Shown piece by piece: positions 25,503 through 33,282 of a stretch of 64,000 bases of DNA. The stretch is from Winogradskyella sp. (GTDB lineage Bacteria; Bacteroidota; Bacteroidia; Flavobacteriales; Flavobacteriaceae). The stretch covers positions 95,756-159,755 of the forward strand of contig NZ_JANQIM010000027.1 in NCBI RefSeq assembly GCF_028282165.1, given 5' to 3'. Position 1 is the stretch's first letter. Every line of letters begins with the position of its first letter. The position numbers and the translations under genes were made by a program. The notes under the pieces were generated by a model. It made no database searches, was not told where the DNA came from, and worked only from the letters and a program-made list of their open reading frames with translations.

Positions 25503-25516
25503 ATGACAGAAATCAT
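25503..25516. promoter_or_regulatory. CRP/FNR-like palindrome 3 upstream of hoxF
   Basis: ATGAC-AGAA-ATCAT, an inverted repeat with one central mismatch, about 102 nt before the hoxF ATG. The geometry (ATGAY-N4-RTCAT) resembles FNR-family sites (TTGAT-N4-ATCAA) with altered bases. Confidence 0.5.
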
Positions 25517-25617
25517 ATCTTTTTTAAATGATTTGCATTTATTTTATCACGTAAATCTACGCTGTATAAGATTTGCATCAAGTTCTTTAATTAAATGATC
25601 ACATAAAAACATTGATT

Positions 25618-27381
25618 ATGGACAGAACACATCTTTTAAACGAACTTTGGGATTATCAGCTCAAATTCGGATTTATCTCCGATAAGGCTATATCAAGGAT
25701 TTCAAAAAAACTAAACGTTTCGATTGTTGAAATTGAAAGTGTGGTATCCTTTTACCATTTCTTTCACCAAAAACCCACAGGTAAATATATCATCTATCTA
25801 AATAATAGTATCATCTCCGAAATTAAAGGTTATGAAGCTGTTAAAGCTGCTTTTGAAAAAGAAACAGGATGTACATTCAATGAAGATGGAGATGGCGAAT
25901 TCTCACTCTTTGACACATCGTGTATTGGGATGAGCGATCAAGAGCCTGCCGCCTTAATTAATTTTCAACCTTTCACCGACCTCACACCCAACAAAGTAAA
26001 GCGGATAATTGATAGCCTAAAGCATGGTGAAAACATTAAGGATTTAGCCAGTAAAACCAAAAGCAAAATACAATACTATCCAGAAGATGGTAAAGCTATC
26101 ATTTTTAGGACTTATGAAATGGGAAAAAGCATTAAGGAAGGTCTAAAGTTTTCACCTGATGACATTGTAAATAAGATTTCAAAGGCCAAATTATTAGGTC
26201 TAGGAGGCGCTTTTTTCCCAACAGGATACAAATGGAATTCTTGTAAAAACAATGAAGCAGACGCTAAATATATTATCTGTAATGCCGATGAGGGAGAACC
26301 AGGAACCTTTAAGGATCGAGCATTATTTCAATACTTGCCAGGACTGGTTATTGAGGGCATGATTTTAGCAGGATATGCCACTGGCGCAAAAGAAGGTATC
26401 ATTTACCTCAGAGCCGAGTACCAATATTTTAAACACAAAATAGAAAAAATTCTAACAGAATTTAGAAAAAACAACCTCTTAGGGAATAACATTCTAGGCG
26501 TAAAAGATTTTGACTTTGATATACGCATACAACTTGGTGCTGGTTCTTATGTATGTGGAGCCGCATCAGCATTAATAGAATCGCTCGAAGGACGCAGAGG
26601 CGAGCCGCCAGTGAGAACTTGGTCTGCCACAAAGCATGGCTTTAGACACAAACCAACAGTAGTAAATAATGTAGAAACATTTGCTTATGCATCGCGAATT
26701 ATTGAATTAGGTGAAGACCATTTCTTAAGCTTTGGCACAGAGGAATCTCCGGGCACTAAACTGATAAGTATTTCTGGAGATGTAGCTAAACCAGGTATTT
26801 ACGAAATAGAATATGGAACACCAATTATTGACATGCTCGGTATTGAGATGAGTCAAGCAACAGCACCGTATTTCATCCAAATCAGTGGTCCATCTGGCGA
26901 GTGTATCAACAATACCGAATTCAATAGAAGAATCTGCAAAGAAGATATTATGTGTGGTGGCTCTTTTATGGTGTTTAACCGCACAAGGGATATCCTTAAT
27001 ATTCTTAGAAACTTCATGGAATTTTTTAAAGAAGAATCCTGTGGTGTATGTACACCATGTAGAGCGGGCAATTTCATTTTAACCGAAAAGGTAAAGAAAA
27101 TCCAGCGCGGACTGTCTACCCAAGAAGATTTAGACGAAATCAAGAAATGGGGAAATATCATTAAAACTTCCAGTCGTTGTGGATTAGGAAAATCGTCTCC
27201 AAATTGTCTGTTACATGCCGTAGATAAATTCAAGGATTATTTCAATCTTAAAATCTCACCAACAAGCGAACATCTTAATGTTGAGTTTGATATGGAAGAC
27301 GCTGTACAGGAATTTGATAGCTTTATAAAAGACACACAAATAAAAGACACACAAACACAATTTGACAAATTTGACAAATAG
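25618..27381 (+). CDS. hoxF: HoxF, NADH-binding diaphorase subunit with fused HoxE-like domain
   Basis: 587 residues from ATG 25618. Residues about 1-150 are NuoE/HoxE-like (IESVVSFYHFFHQKPTGKY...) but lack the four-Cys 2Fe-2S set. The first pair is absent, and CIGMSDQEP keeps only one Cys, as I recall for Ralstonia-type fused HoxF. Residues about 155-540 are NuoF-like with the FMN/NADH loop (GLGGAFFPTGYKW, where most homologues have GRGGAGF), CNADEGEPGTFKDR and PTVVNNVETFA. The [4Fe-4S] ligands are C475, C478, C481 and C521. It transfers electrons between NADH and the HoxUY clusters. The tail is a repetitive IKDTQIKDTQTQFDKFDK. The HoxUY start is 4 nt after its stop. Confidence 0.92.
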   Translation: MDRTHLLNELWDYQLKFGFISDKAISRISKKLNVSIVEIESVVSFYHFFHQKPTGKYIIYLNNSIISEIKGYEAVKAAFEKETGCTFNEDGDGEFSLFDTSCIGMSDQEPAALINFQPFTDLTPNKVKRIIDSLKHGENIKDLASKTKSKIQYYPEDGKAIIFRTYEMGKSIKEGLKFSPDDIVNKISKAKLLGLGGAFFPTGYKWNSCKNNEADAKYIICNADEGEPGTFKDRALFQYLPGLVIEGMILAGYATGAKEGIIYLRAEYQYFKHKIEKILTEFRKNNLLGNNILGVKDFDFDIRIQLGAGSYVCGAASALIESLEGRRGEPPVRTWSATKHGFRHKPTVVNNVETFAYASRIIELGEDHFLSFGTEESPGTKLISISGDVAKPGIYEIEYGTPIIDMLGIEMSQATAPYFIQISGPSGECINNTEFNRRICKEDIMCGGSFMVFNRTRDILNILRNFMEFFKEESCGVCTPCRAGNFILTEKVKKIQRGLSTQEDLDEIKKWGNIIKTSSRCGLGKSSPNCLLHAVDKFKDYFNLKISPTSEHLNVEFDMEDAVQEFDSFIKDTQIKDTQTQFDKFDK

Positions 27382-27385
27382 TTAT

Positions 27386-28651
27386 ATGAAACCAGTAAAG
27401 TTTAAAATAGATGGAAGGGATTGTACCGCACAGAAAGGGCAAAACCTTATTGAAGCAGCTAAAGCTAATGGCATCTTTATTCCAACACTTTGCTACTTCA
27501 AACATTTAAATCCAATTGGGAGCTGTAGAATCTGTACGATTAAAAATAATGGTAGACCAATTGCAGCATGTACATTAACCGTTGCTGAAGGCATGGATCT
27601 TGAAGTTAATTCTACAGAACTCTTAGATCTGCGCAAGGCTATTTTAGAGATGATGTTCGTGGAAGGCAACCACTTCTGCCCTTCTTGCGAAAAAAGTGGG
27701 GATTGCGAAATGCAAAACCTCGGTTATGAAACAGGGATTAGATATGCCCGTTTTCCACATCTATTTGTAGATAGACCTGTTGATGCTAGACCCGAACGTA
27801 TTGTTATTAATCAAAATCGTTGTATTAAATGTAAGCGCTGTATAGAAGAAATTGAAACCAACGATGGCCATAAGGTTTTTCAATTGACCAATAGGGGAAA
27901 CACAACCATGGTCTCTGTAGACTATGAACAAGAAGCCAAACTCTCTGAGCAACAGGCAGAGCATGCGATGCGGATATGCCCGACAGGATCAATACTGGTT
28001 AAAGGCAAAACCTTCGGAAAACCCTTTGGCGACAGACAATTTGATTATGCCAAAGCAAATACCAGCATTCCTTTAACAGAGCTTAAAAAGCACGTCAAAA
28101 AAACCAAAAAGAAAAAACGTGTCGCTACAGCATCGCTCGCAGGATGTTTTGGTTGCCATATGTCCATGTTAGATATTGATTTAGGGATACTAGACCTTGT
28201 TGATATCGTAGAAATTGACAAGTCACCGTTAACCGATTTAAAAAAGTTTGACGAACGTTGTGATATTGGTTTAATTGAAGGAGGCTGCTGTAATACGGAT
28301 AATATAGAAGTTCTTAGAAAATTCAGAAAGCATTGTGATATATTAATCTCTGTAGGTGAATGTGCCATTTGGGGAGGTGTCCCGGCAATTAGAAACACCT
28401 TACCATTAGAAGATTGCTTAAAAGAAGCTTACATCGATTCTTTAACAAGCGAAGACAATGAAACCGTAATTCCAAACCATGAGGATATACCCAAAATACT
28501 GGATAAAGTATATTCCAATCATGAAGTGGTAAAAATAGATTACCACATCCCTGGTTGTCCGCCTAATGCCAACCATATTTGGAACGTTGTGAAGAATATT
28601 CTTTTTGAAGACGACTATTCTATAACCTACCCAGAATTCAAATATGACTAG
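27386..28651 (+). CDS. hoxUY: HoxU-HoxY fusion: diaphorase ferredoxin subunit joined to hydrogenase small subunit
   Basis: 421 residues from ATG 27386. Residues 1-215 are HoxU: [2Fe-2S] C36, C47, C50, C62; a His/Cys [4Fe-4S] at H96, C98, C101, C107; and a second [4Fe-4S] at C146, C149, C152, C198. A Lys-rich linker (about 216-245; KKHVKKTKKKKR) joins without any stop to HoxY (about 246-421): AGCFGCHMSMLD (C254, C257), EGGCC, GECAIWGG (C326) and PGCPPN (C391), the proximal [4Fe-4S] ligands. HoxU and HoxY are separate chains in the characterised NAD-reducing hydrogenases I know. All expected ligands are present, so the fused chain could carry electrons from the NiFe site to HoxF. The symbol hoxUY is descriptive. 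Confidence 0.93.
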   Translation: MKPVKFKIDGRDCTAQKGQNLIEAAKANGIFIPTLCYFKHLNPIGSCRICTIKNNGRPIAACTLTVAEGMDLEVNSTELLDLRKAILEMMFVEGNHFCPSCEKSGDCEMQNLGYETGIRYARFPHLFVDRPVDARPERIVINQNRCIKCKRCIEEIETNDGHKVFQLTNRGNTTMVSVDYEQEAKLSEQQAEHAMRICPTGSILVKGKTFGKPFGDRQFDYAKANTSIPLTELKKHVKKTKKKKRVATASLAGCFGCHMSMLDIDLGILDLVDIVEIDKSPLTDLKKFDERCDIGLIEGGCCNTDNIEVLRKFRKHCDILISVGECAIWGGVPAIRNTLPLEDCLKEAYIDSLTSEDNETVIPNHEDIPKILDKVYSNHEVVKIDYHIPGCPPNANHIWNVVKNILFEDDYSITYPEFKYD

Positions 28652-28666
28652 TTTAAATGTTTTGAA

Positions 28667-30121
28667 ATGAATAATAGAAAAATAGTTATAGAACCTGTAA
28701 CCCGTGTAGAAGGACACGGAAAGGTTACCATTAAATTAGATGAAAATGGCAAAGTAGACAATGCCTTTTTGCATATTGTAGAGTTTAGAGGTTTTGAAAA
28801 ATTTATTCAAGGCCATCCCTATTGGGAAGCACCAGTACTCGTACAACGTCTATGCGGAATTTGCCCAGTGAGTCACCACCTCGCTGCTGCAAAGGCCATT
28901 GACCAATTAGTAGGTATTGATCCAGATAGCTTATCGCCTATAGCCACTAAGTTGAGACGCTTATTGCATTATGGTCAAGTATTCCAATCACATGCACTAC
29001 ATTTCTTTTATCTGGCCTCTCCAGACTTATTATTTGGAGTAGATGCACCAGCAGAAAAGAGAAACGTTGTTGCGGTTGCAACAGAGAATAAAGAATTGGC
29101 CAAAAAAGGCATTTTAATGCGAAAATTTGGTCAGGAAATGATCAAGGCACTTGCCGGAAAGAAGATCCATGGTATACTGGCCGTTCCTGGTGGTGTCCAT
29201 AAAACCTTTATGCCAGATGAACACGATTATTTCCTTAACGGAAAACAAATACCCAACATTGATACTATGATTGAATGGAGCAAAGAAATTGTAGACTTCA
29301 TGAAATCATATCATACAGAAAATTCTAAATGGATAGATAGCTTTGCAAGATATCCTTCAAACCATTTAAGCTTAGTAAATAAGGAAACGGGGGCATTAGA
29401 ACTGTACGACGGTCGCCTTCGCTCAATAGATGCAAGAGGAAAAGAGTTAATGAATATTGCTGATATTGAGTATAGTTATCACTTCAAAGAAGCTGTGGAA
29501 CCATGGTCCTTTCTTAAGTTTCCTTATATGAAAGATTACGGAAGAGAAAATGGTTGGAATCGTGTCGGACCACTTGCTCGAATTAATACATGTTCTCATA
29601 TTAATACGCCTTTGGCCGAAGCTGAACGTAAAATTTTTAAAGCCTATACAAAAGATTTTCCAAATAATATGACCATGCACACGCATTGGGCACGATTAAT
29701 TGAAATGTTGCATTGTGCTGAATTAATGAAAGAATTACTGTTGGACGATGACATTATGGGTAACGATTTGGTGAGAAAGGGTACCACTAGAAACAAAGGT
29801 ATTGGAATTATTGAAGCACCACGTGGTACATTAATTCATGAGTACCATACCGACGATAAAGGATTGATTACTAAATGTAACTTAATTGTATCTACAACTC
29901 ACAATAATGAGGCAATGAATAGAGGTGTAAGAGCCGTTGCAAAACAAGTTCTCAATGAAAAGCCCGAGATTACAGAACCAATGCTCAATCAGATAGAAAT
30001 AGCGATTAGAGCCTACGACCCTTGTTTGAGCTGTGCAACGCACGCTTTAGGACAAATGCCCCTAATTGTTCAGTTAGAAGACTATCAAGGTAATATTATT
30101 GATGAAAAAGTTAGATCATAA
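28667..30121 (+). CDS. hoxH: HoxH, NiFe-hydrogenase large (catalytic) subunit
   Basis: 484 residues. The L1 motif RLCGICPVSHH has C63 and C66, and the L2 motif DPCLSCATH has C453 and C456. Together these bind the NiFe(CN)2CO centre. The L2 motif ends at His459 and is followed by a 25-residue tail (ALGQMP...EKVRS) of the kind removed by a maturation protease once nickel is in place. The protease gene overlaps the 3' end by 20 nt. The RVEGHGKV opening and L2 type fit bidirectional NAD-linked (group 3d) enzymes. It starts 15 nt after hoxUY. Confidence 0.96.
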   Translation: MNNRKIVIEPVTRVEGHGKVTIKLDENGKVDNAFLHIVEFRGFEKFIQGHPYWEAPVLVQRLCGICPVSHHLAAAKAIDQLVGIDPDSLSPIATKLRRLLHYGQVFQSHALHFFYLASPDLLFGVDAPAEKRNVVAVATENKELAKKGILMRKFGQEMIKALAGKKIHGILAVPGGVHKTFMPDEHDYFLNGKQIPNIDTMIEWSKEIVDFMKSYHTENSKWIDSFARYPSNHLSLVNKETGALELYDGRLRSIDARGKELMNIADIEYSYHFKEAVEPWSFLKFPYMKDYGRENGWNRVGPLARINTCSHINTPLAEAERKIFKAYTKDFPNNMTMHTHWARLIEMLHCAELMKELLLDDDIMGNDLVRKGTTRNKGIGIIEAPRGTLIHEYHTDDKGLITKCNLIVSTTHNNEAMNRGVRAVAKQVLNEKPEITEPMLNQIEIAIRAYDPCLSCATHALGQMPLIVQLEDYQGNIIDEKVRS

Positions 30122-30572
30122 AACAATTGTCCTAGGCATAGGAAATAACGGAAGGCAAGATGACGGTCTAGGCTGGTCTTTTTTGGATCTTCTTAAGGAA
30201 GATGAGTTGCCTTTTGATATAGAATACCGCTACCAACTTCAAATTGAAGATGCAGAACTTATCTCAAGATATGACAACGTGATCTTTGTTGATGCGTGTA
30301 AAACTGAAACTGAAAAAGGTTATCAATTATACCAATGTCTTCCAGCTGATAATTATAGTTTCAGCACACATGCTTTGGCTCCTGAAACAATTTTGTATCT
30401 TACTAATAAATTATATAACCATCTTCCTAATACCCAAATTTTGGCAATTCAAGGCGTAAATTGGGAGTTAGAAATGGGACTAAGCCCTGTAGCGGCTGAT
30501 AATTTAGTAAGGGCTTATCAACACTTTAAGAATAATATATTGTCTAATGATCTAGTCTTAAATAAAAACTAA
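30102..30572 (+). CDS. hoxW: Hydrogenase maturation endopeptidase (HoxW/HyaD family)
   Basis: 156 residues from ATG 30102, which lies inside the end of hoxH; a TTG one codon earlier is also possible. The family fold opens TIVLGIGNNGRQDDGLGWSFLDLL, giving the nickel-sensing Asp after the GNxxRxDDGxG motif. It continues with NVIFVDACKTETEKG and FSTHALAPETILYL. It cleaves the C-terminal tail of HoxH after nickel insertion. The 20-nt overlap with hoxH implies coupled synthesis. The gene symbol follows from pairing with hoxH. Confidence 0.93.
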   Translation: MKKLDHKTIVLGIGNNGRQDDGLGWSFLDLLKEDELPFDIEYRYQLQIEDAELISRYDNVIFVDACKTETEKGYQLYQCLPADNYSFSTHALAPETILYLTNKLYNHLPNTQILAIQGVNWELEMGLSPVAADNLVRAYQHFKNNILSNDLVLNKN

Positions 30573-30578
30573 TAAGAT

Positions 30579-31376
30579 ATGTGTGGAACTTGTGGTTGTG
30601 ACACGAATGGAAACGGCGTTGTCATTCAAAATCCAAAAGAAATAAAAACCCATAGTCATGAGCATCATCATGACGGGCACTCTCATAGTCATGAGCATCA
30701 TCATCATCATGAACATCATAATGAGAGAACCGTCATTGAGGTAGAACAAGATATCCTTCATCAAAATGAAATCATGGCTGCAAGAAATAGAGGCTTCTTT
30801 GATGCTAAGCATATTTTTGCGCTCAACTTAGTGAGTTCGCCGGGATCGGGAAAAACGTCTATACTTGAACGAACGCTTACCGATTTAAAATCTGAAGTAC
30901 CATTCTATGTTATTGAAGGTGATCAAAAAAGTATGAATGATGCCAATAGAATTGATGCTTTAGATATTCCTGTAATTCAAATCAATACGGGGAAAGGATG
31001 CCATTTGGAAAGCGATATGGTCTATGAAGCCATTCAGAAACTAAACATGAAGGATCATTCAATCCTAATGATTGAAAATGTTGGCAACCTTGTCTGCCCT
31101 TCCATGTTTAATTTGGGGGAATCCAAAAGAGTCGTAATAATAAGTACTACGGAAGGTGAAGATAAACCCATTAAATATCCTGATATGTTTCACTCCTCGG
31201 AGATCTGTATCATAAACAAAATAGACCTTTTACCTTATTTAAACATTAATGTTGAAAAAATTAAAGAATACGCCTTGCGGGTAAATCCAAACCTCATTTT
31301 CTTTGAGATATCAGCAACTACTGGTGAAGGAATGGATCTATGGTATGATTGGCTAACATCTAATTTAAAACAATAA
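30579..31376 (+). CDS. hypB: HypB, GTPase for nickel delivery
   Basis: 265 residues. It begins MCGTCGC, the high-affinity nickel site of HypB (C2, C5, C7). A His-rich stretch (about 25-48, many HEHHH groups) can store nickel. The G domain has the P-loop SSPGSGKTS, IENVGNLVCPS and NKIDLLPY. With HypA it inserts nickel into HoxH using GTP. It starts 6 nt after the protease and 6 nt before hypC, so it belongs to the hox operon. Confidence 0.97.
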   Translation: MCGTCGCDTNGNGVVIQNPKEIKTHSHEHHHDGHSHSHEHHHHHEHHNERTVIEVEQDILHQNEIMAARNRGFFDAKHIFALNLVSSPGSGKTSILERTLTDLKSEVPFYVIEGDQKSMNDANRIDALDIPVIQINTGKGCHLESDMVYEAIQKLNMKDHSILMIENVGNLVCPSMFNLGESKRVVIISTTEGEDKPIKYPDMFHSSEICIINKIDLLPYLNINVEKIKEYALRVNPNLIFFEISATTGEGMDLWYDWLTSNLKQ

Positions 31377-31382
31377 GAAGAA

Positions 31383-31637
31383 ATGTGTCTTTCAATTCCT
31401 GGAAAGTTAGAAGAGATTTCCTCTTATGACGACGACATATTCAGAACAGGAAAAGTATCCTTTGATGGAGTTATCAAAGAGGTAAGCCTGGCACTAGTCC
31501 CTGAAGTAAAGACAGGCGATTATGTTTTAGTACACGCTGGTGCTGCTATTAGCATTATTGACGAAATTGAAGCAAAAAAAACCTTTGAACTCTTAAAAGA
31601 GCTAGATGAATTAAATGATCTAACACCAGAAGATTAA
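31383..31637 (+). CDS. hypC: HypC, hydrogenase maturation chaperone
   Basis: 84 residues opening MCLSIPGKLEEIS, whose Cys2 binds the iron precursor and the HoxH precursor. A conserved GDYVLVHAGAAISIIDEIEA follows. It works with HypD to carry the Fe(CN)2CO unit. It is the last gene of the hydrogenase island. Its stop codon overlaps the stop of the convergent sulfatase gene by 4 nt (a shared TTAA), and no terminator hairpin is visible between them. Confidence 0.96.
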   Translation: MCLSIPGKLEEISSYDDDIFRTGKVSFDGVIKEVSLALVPEVKTGDYVLVHAGAAISIIDEIEAKKTFELLKELDELNDLTPED

Positions 31638-33259
31638 TACCACCCCAGCGATTTTAATCGCTTAATATCTTTGTCTATCCAATCTTGGTTTAAGCTATCG
31701 GAAGCATCTTCGTATTGTACTCTTAGTTCATCTAGGCGTTTGTGCATTTCGGCCTGGACCTCTTTGTAATCAGCATTACCATAGACATTATTAAGCTCTT
31801 GTGGATCCTCCTTTAAATCGTACAGTTCCCAAGCCTCGGTATCGTAATAAAACCGAATCAGTTTATAGCGCTCTGTACGAACACCAAAATGGCGCTTTAC
31901 CATATGGATTCCTGGATACTCAAAATAATGATAGTACAAAGCATCGCGCCAATTTGTATTATCACCATCAAACAAAGGCACTAAACTTAAGCCCTGCATA
32001 TCTTCTGGTATAGCAACTCCTGCTACATCCAAAACTGTTGGTGCAAAATCTATATTTTGTACTAAATCACCATTTAAACTTGATGGCGCAATTAGTTCAG
32101 GATATCTTATTAATAGTGGTGTTCTAAAGGACTCCTCATACATAAAGCGCTTATCGAACCAACCATGTTCTCCTAAGAAAAACCCCTGATCCGATGTATA
32201 AACCACCATCGTATTCTCCGCAAGCTGTTTTTCATCTAAATACTCCAATAAGCGTCCAATATTTCTATCAACACTTTTTATAACTCCCAAATAATCTTCC
32301 ATATAGCGTTGATATTTCCATAAGGTCAACGCTTGCCCCTTAGGCGAATTTCTTAAAAAATCTTCATTGATCGGTCCATAAACTTTTTGCCACTGTACCT
32401 TTTCGTCTTCATTGAGTCGATTAAAACGTTCTTTATAAGCGCCTTTGTACCAATCGAGAAATTCTTCATAATTCAATTTCTCCAAAATCTCAGGTGCAAC
32501 TTTGTTATCTGCGCTTAAGGCCATATGGTCTGCAATGCGCATTTCGGCTTCAACAGACGCTTTACTCTTGGTTTTGTATTCATCGAATAAGGTTTCTGGC
32601 ACTGGGATCTTTTTAAACTTAAAATCCTCTAAATCGTGCATTGATGGCCACCATTGTCTATGTGGCGCCTTATGATTATACATCAGCATAAAAGGCTTGG
32701 ATGTATCCCTAAGCGAATCGAGATAGAAAATAGCCTTATCAGTGACAACATCTGTAACATAGCCCTTTGTTTTTATCTCTCCTTTAGGTGTTAATAATTC
32801 TGGATGATAATAATGCCCTTGATCTGGTAGCACTTCCCAATAATCAAAACCTTTAGGCTCAGATTTTAAATGCCACTTGCCGTATATGGCAGTTTCATAG
32901 CCTTCTTTTTGAAGCAACTTAGGAAAGGTAACTTGTGTCGTATCAAAAACATCCAAATTATCGCGCACACTATTAAGATGGCTAAACTTTCCTGTTAACG
33001 CCACAGCTCTACTTGGGGAACATATAGAATTGGTGACAAACGCTTTTTTAAACAACATCCCTTCTCTTGCCAGGCGGTCTATATGCGGAGTTTCTATCAA
33101 TGTGTTATCATAGGCACTTAGAGCTTGATAGGCATGGTCATCCGTAATGATAAAAACAATATTTGGCTTTTCGTTTGACGTGTTTTTTTGCTCATTCTTT
33201 TTGTCTGTCTTACAGGCAAAACAAAGAAATAGTATCAGTATAAAAGGTAATCTGTTCAT
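31634..33259 (-). CDS. Sulfatase lipoprotein with canonical CSPSR motif
   Basis: 541 residues. The lipobox is LCFAC (Cys16). The alkaline-phosphatase-like fold has metal-binding D40-D41 (IITDDH) and the formylglycine motif CSPSR at residue 80 (TNSICSPSRAVALTGK). It also has YGKWHL and a C-terminal DQGFFLGEHGWFDKR and TERYKLIRFY. It removes sulfate from a glycan outside the cytoplasm, and the substrate cannot be read from the sequence. An S1-family formylglycine-generating or anSME enzyme is needed but is not encoded here. It is the last gene of the minus-strand carbohydrate cluster, 23 nt after GH92. Confidence 0.92.
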   Translation of the reverse strand: MNRLPFILILFLCFACKTDKKNEQKNTSNEKPNIVFIITDDHAYQALSAYDNTLIETPHIDRLAREGMLFKKAFVTNSICSPSRAVALTGKFSHLNSVRDNLDVFDTTQVTFPKLLQKEGYETAIYGKWHLKSEPKGFDYWEVLPDQGHYYHPELLTPKGEIKTKGYVTDVVTDKAIFYLDSLRDTSKPFMLMYNHKAPHRQWWPSMHDLEDFKFKKIPVPETLFDEYKTKSKASVEAEMRIADHMALSADNKVAPEILEKLNYEEFLDWYKGAYKERFNRLNEDEKVQWQKVYGPINEDFLRNSPKGQALTLWKYQRYMEDYLGVIKSVDRNIGRLLEYLDEKQLAENTMVVYTSDQGFFLGEHGWFDKRFMYEESFRTPLLIRYPELIAPSSLNGDLVQNIDFAPTVLDVAGVAIPEDMQGLSLVPLFDGDNTNWRDALYYHYFEYPGIHMVKRHFGVRTERYKLIRFYYDTEAWELYDLKEDPQELNNVYGNADYKEVQAEMHKRLDELRVQYEDASDSLNQDWIDKDIKRLKSLGWY

Positions 33260-33282
33260 AAAAACATATATTGATGATTAGA

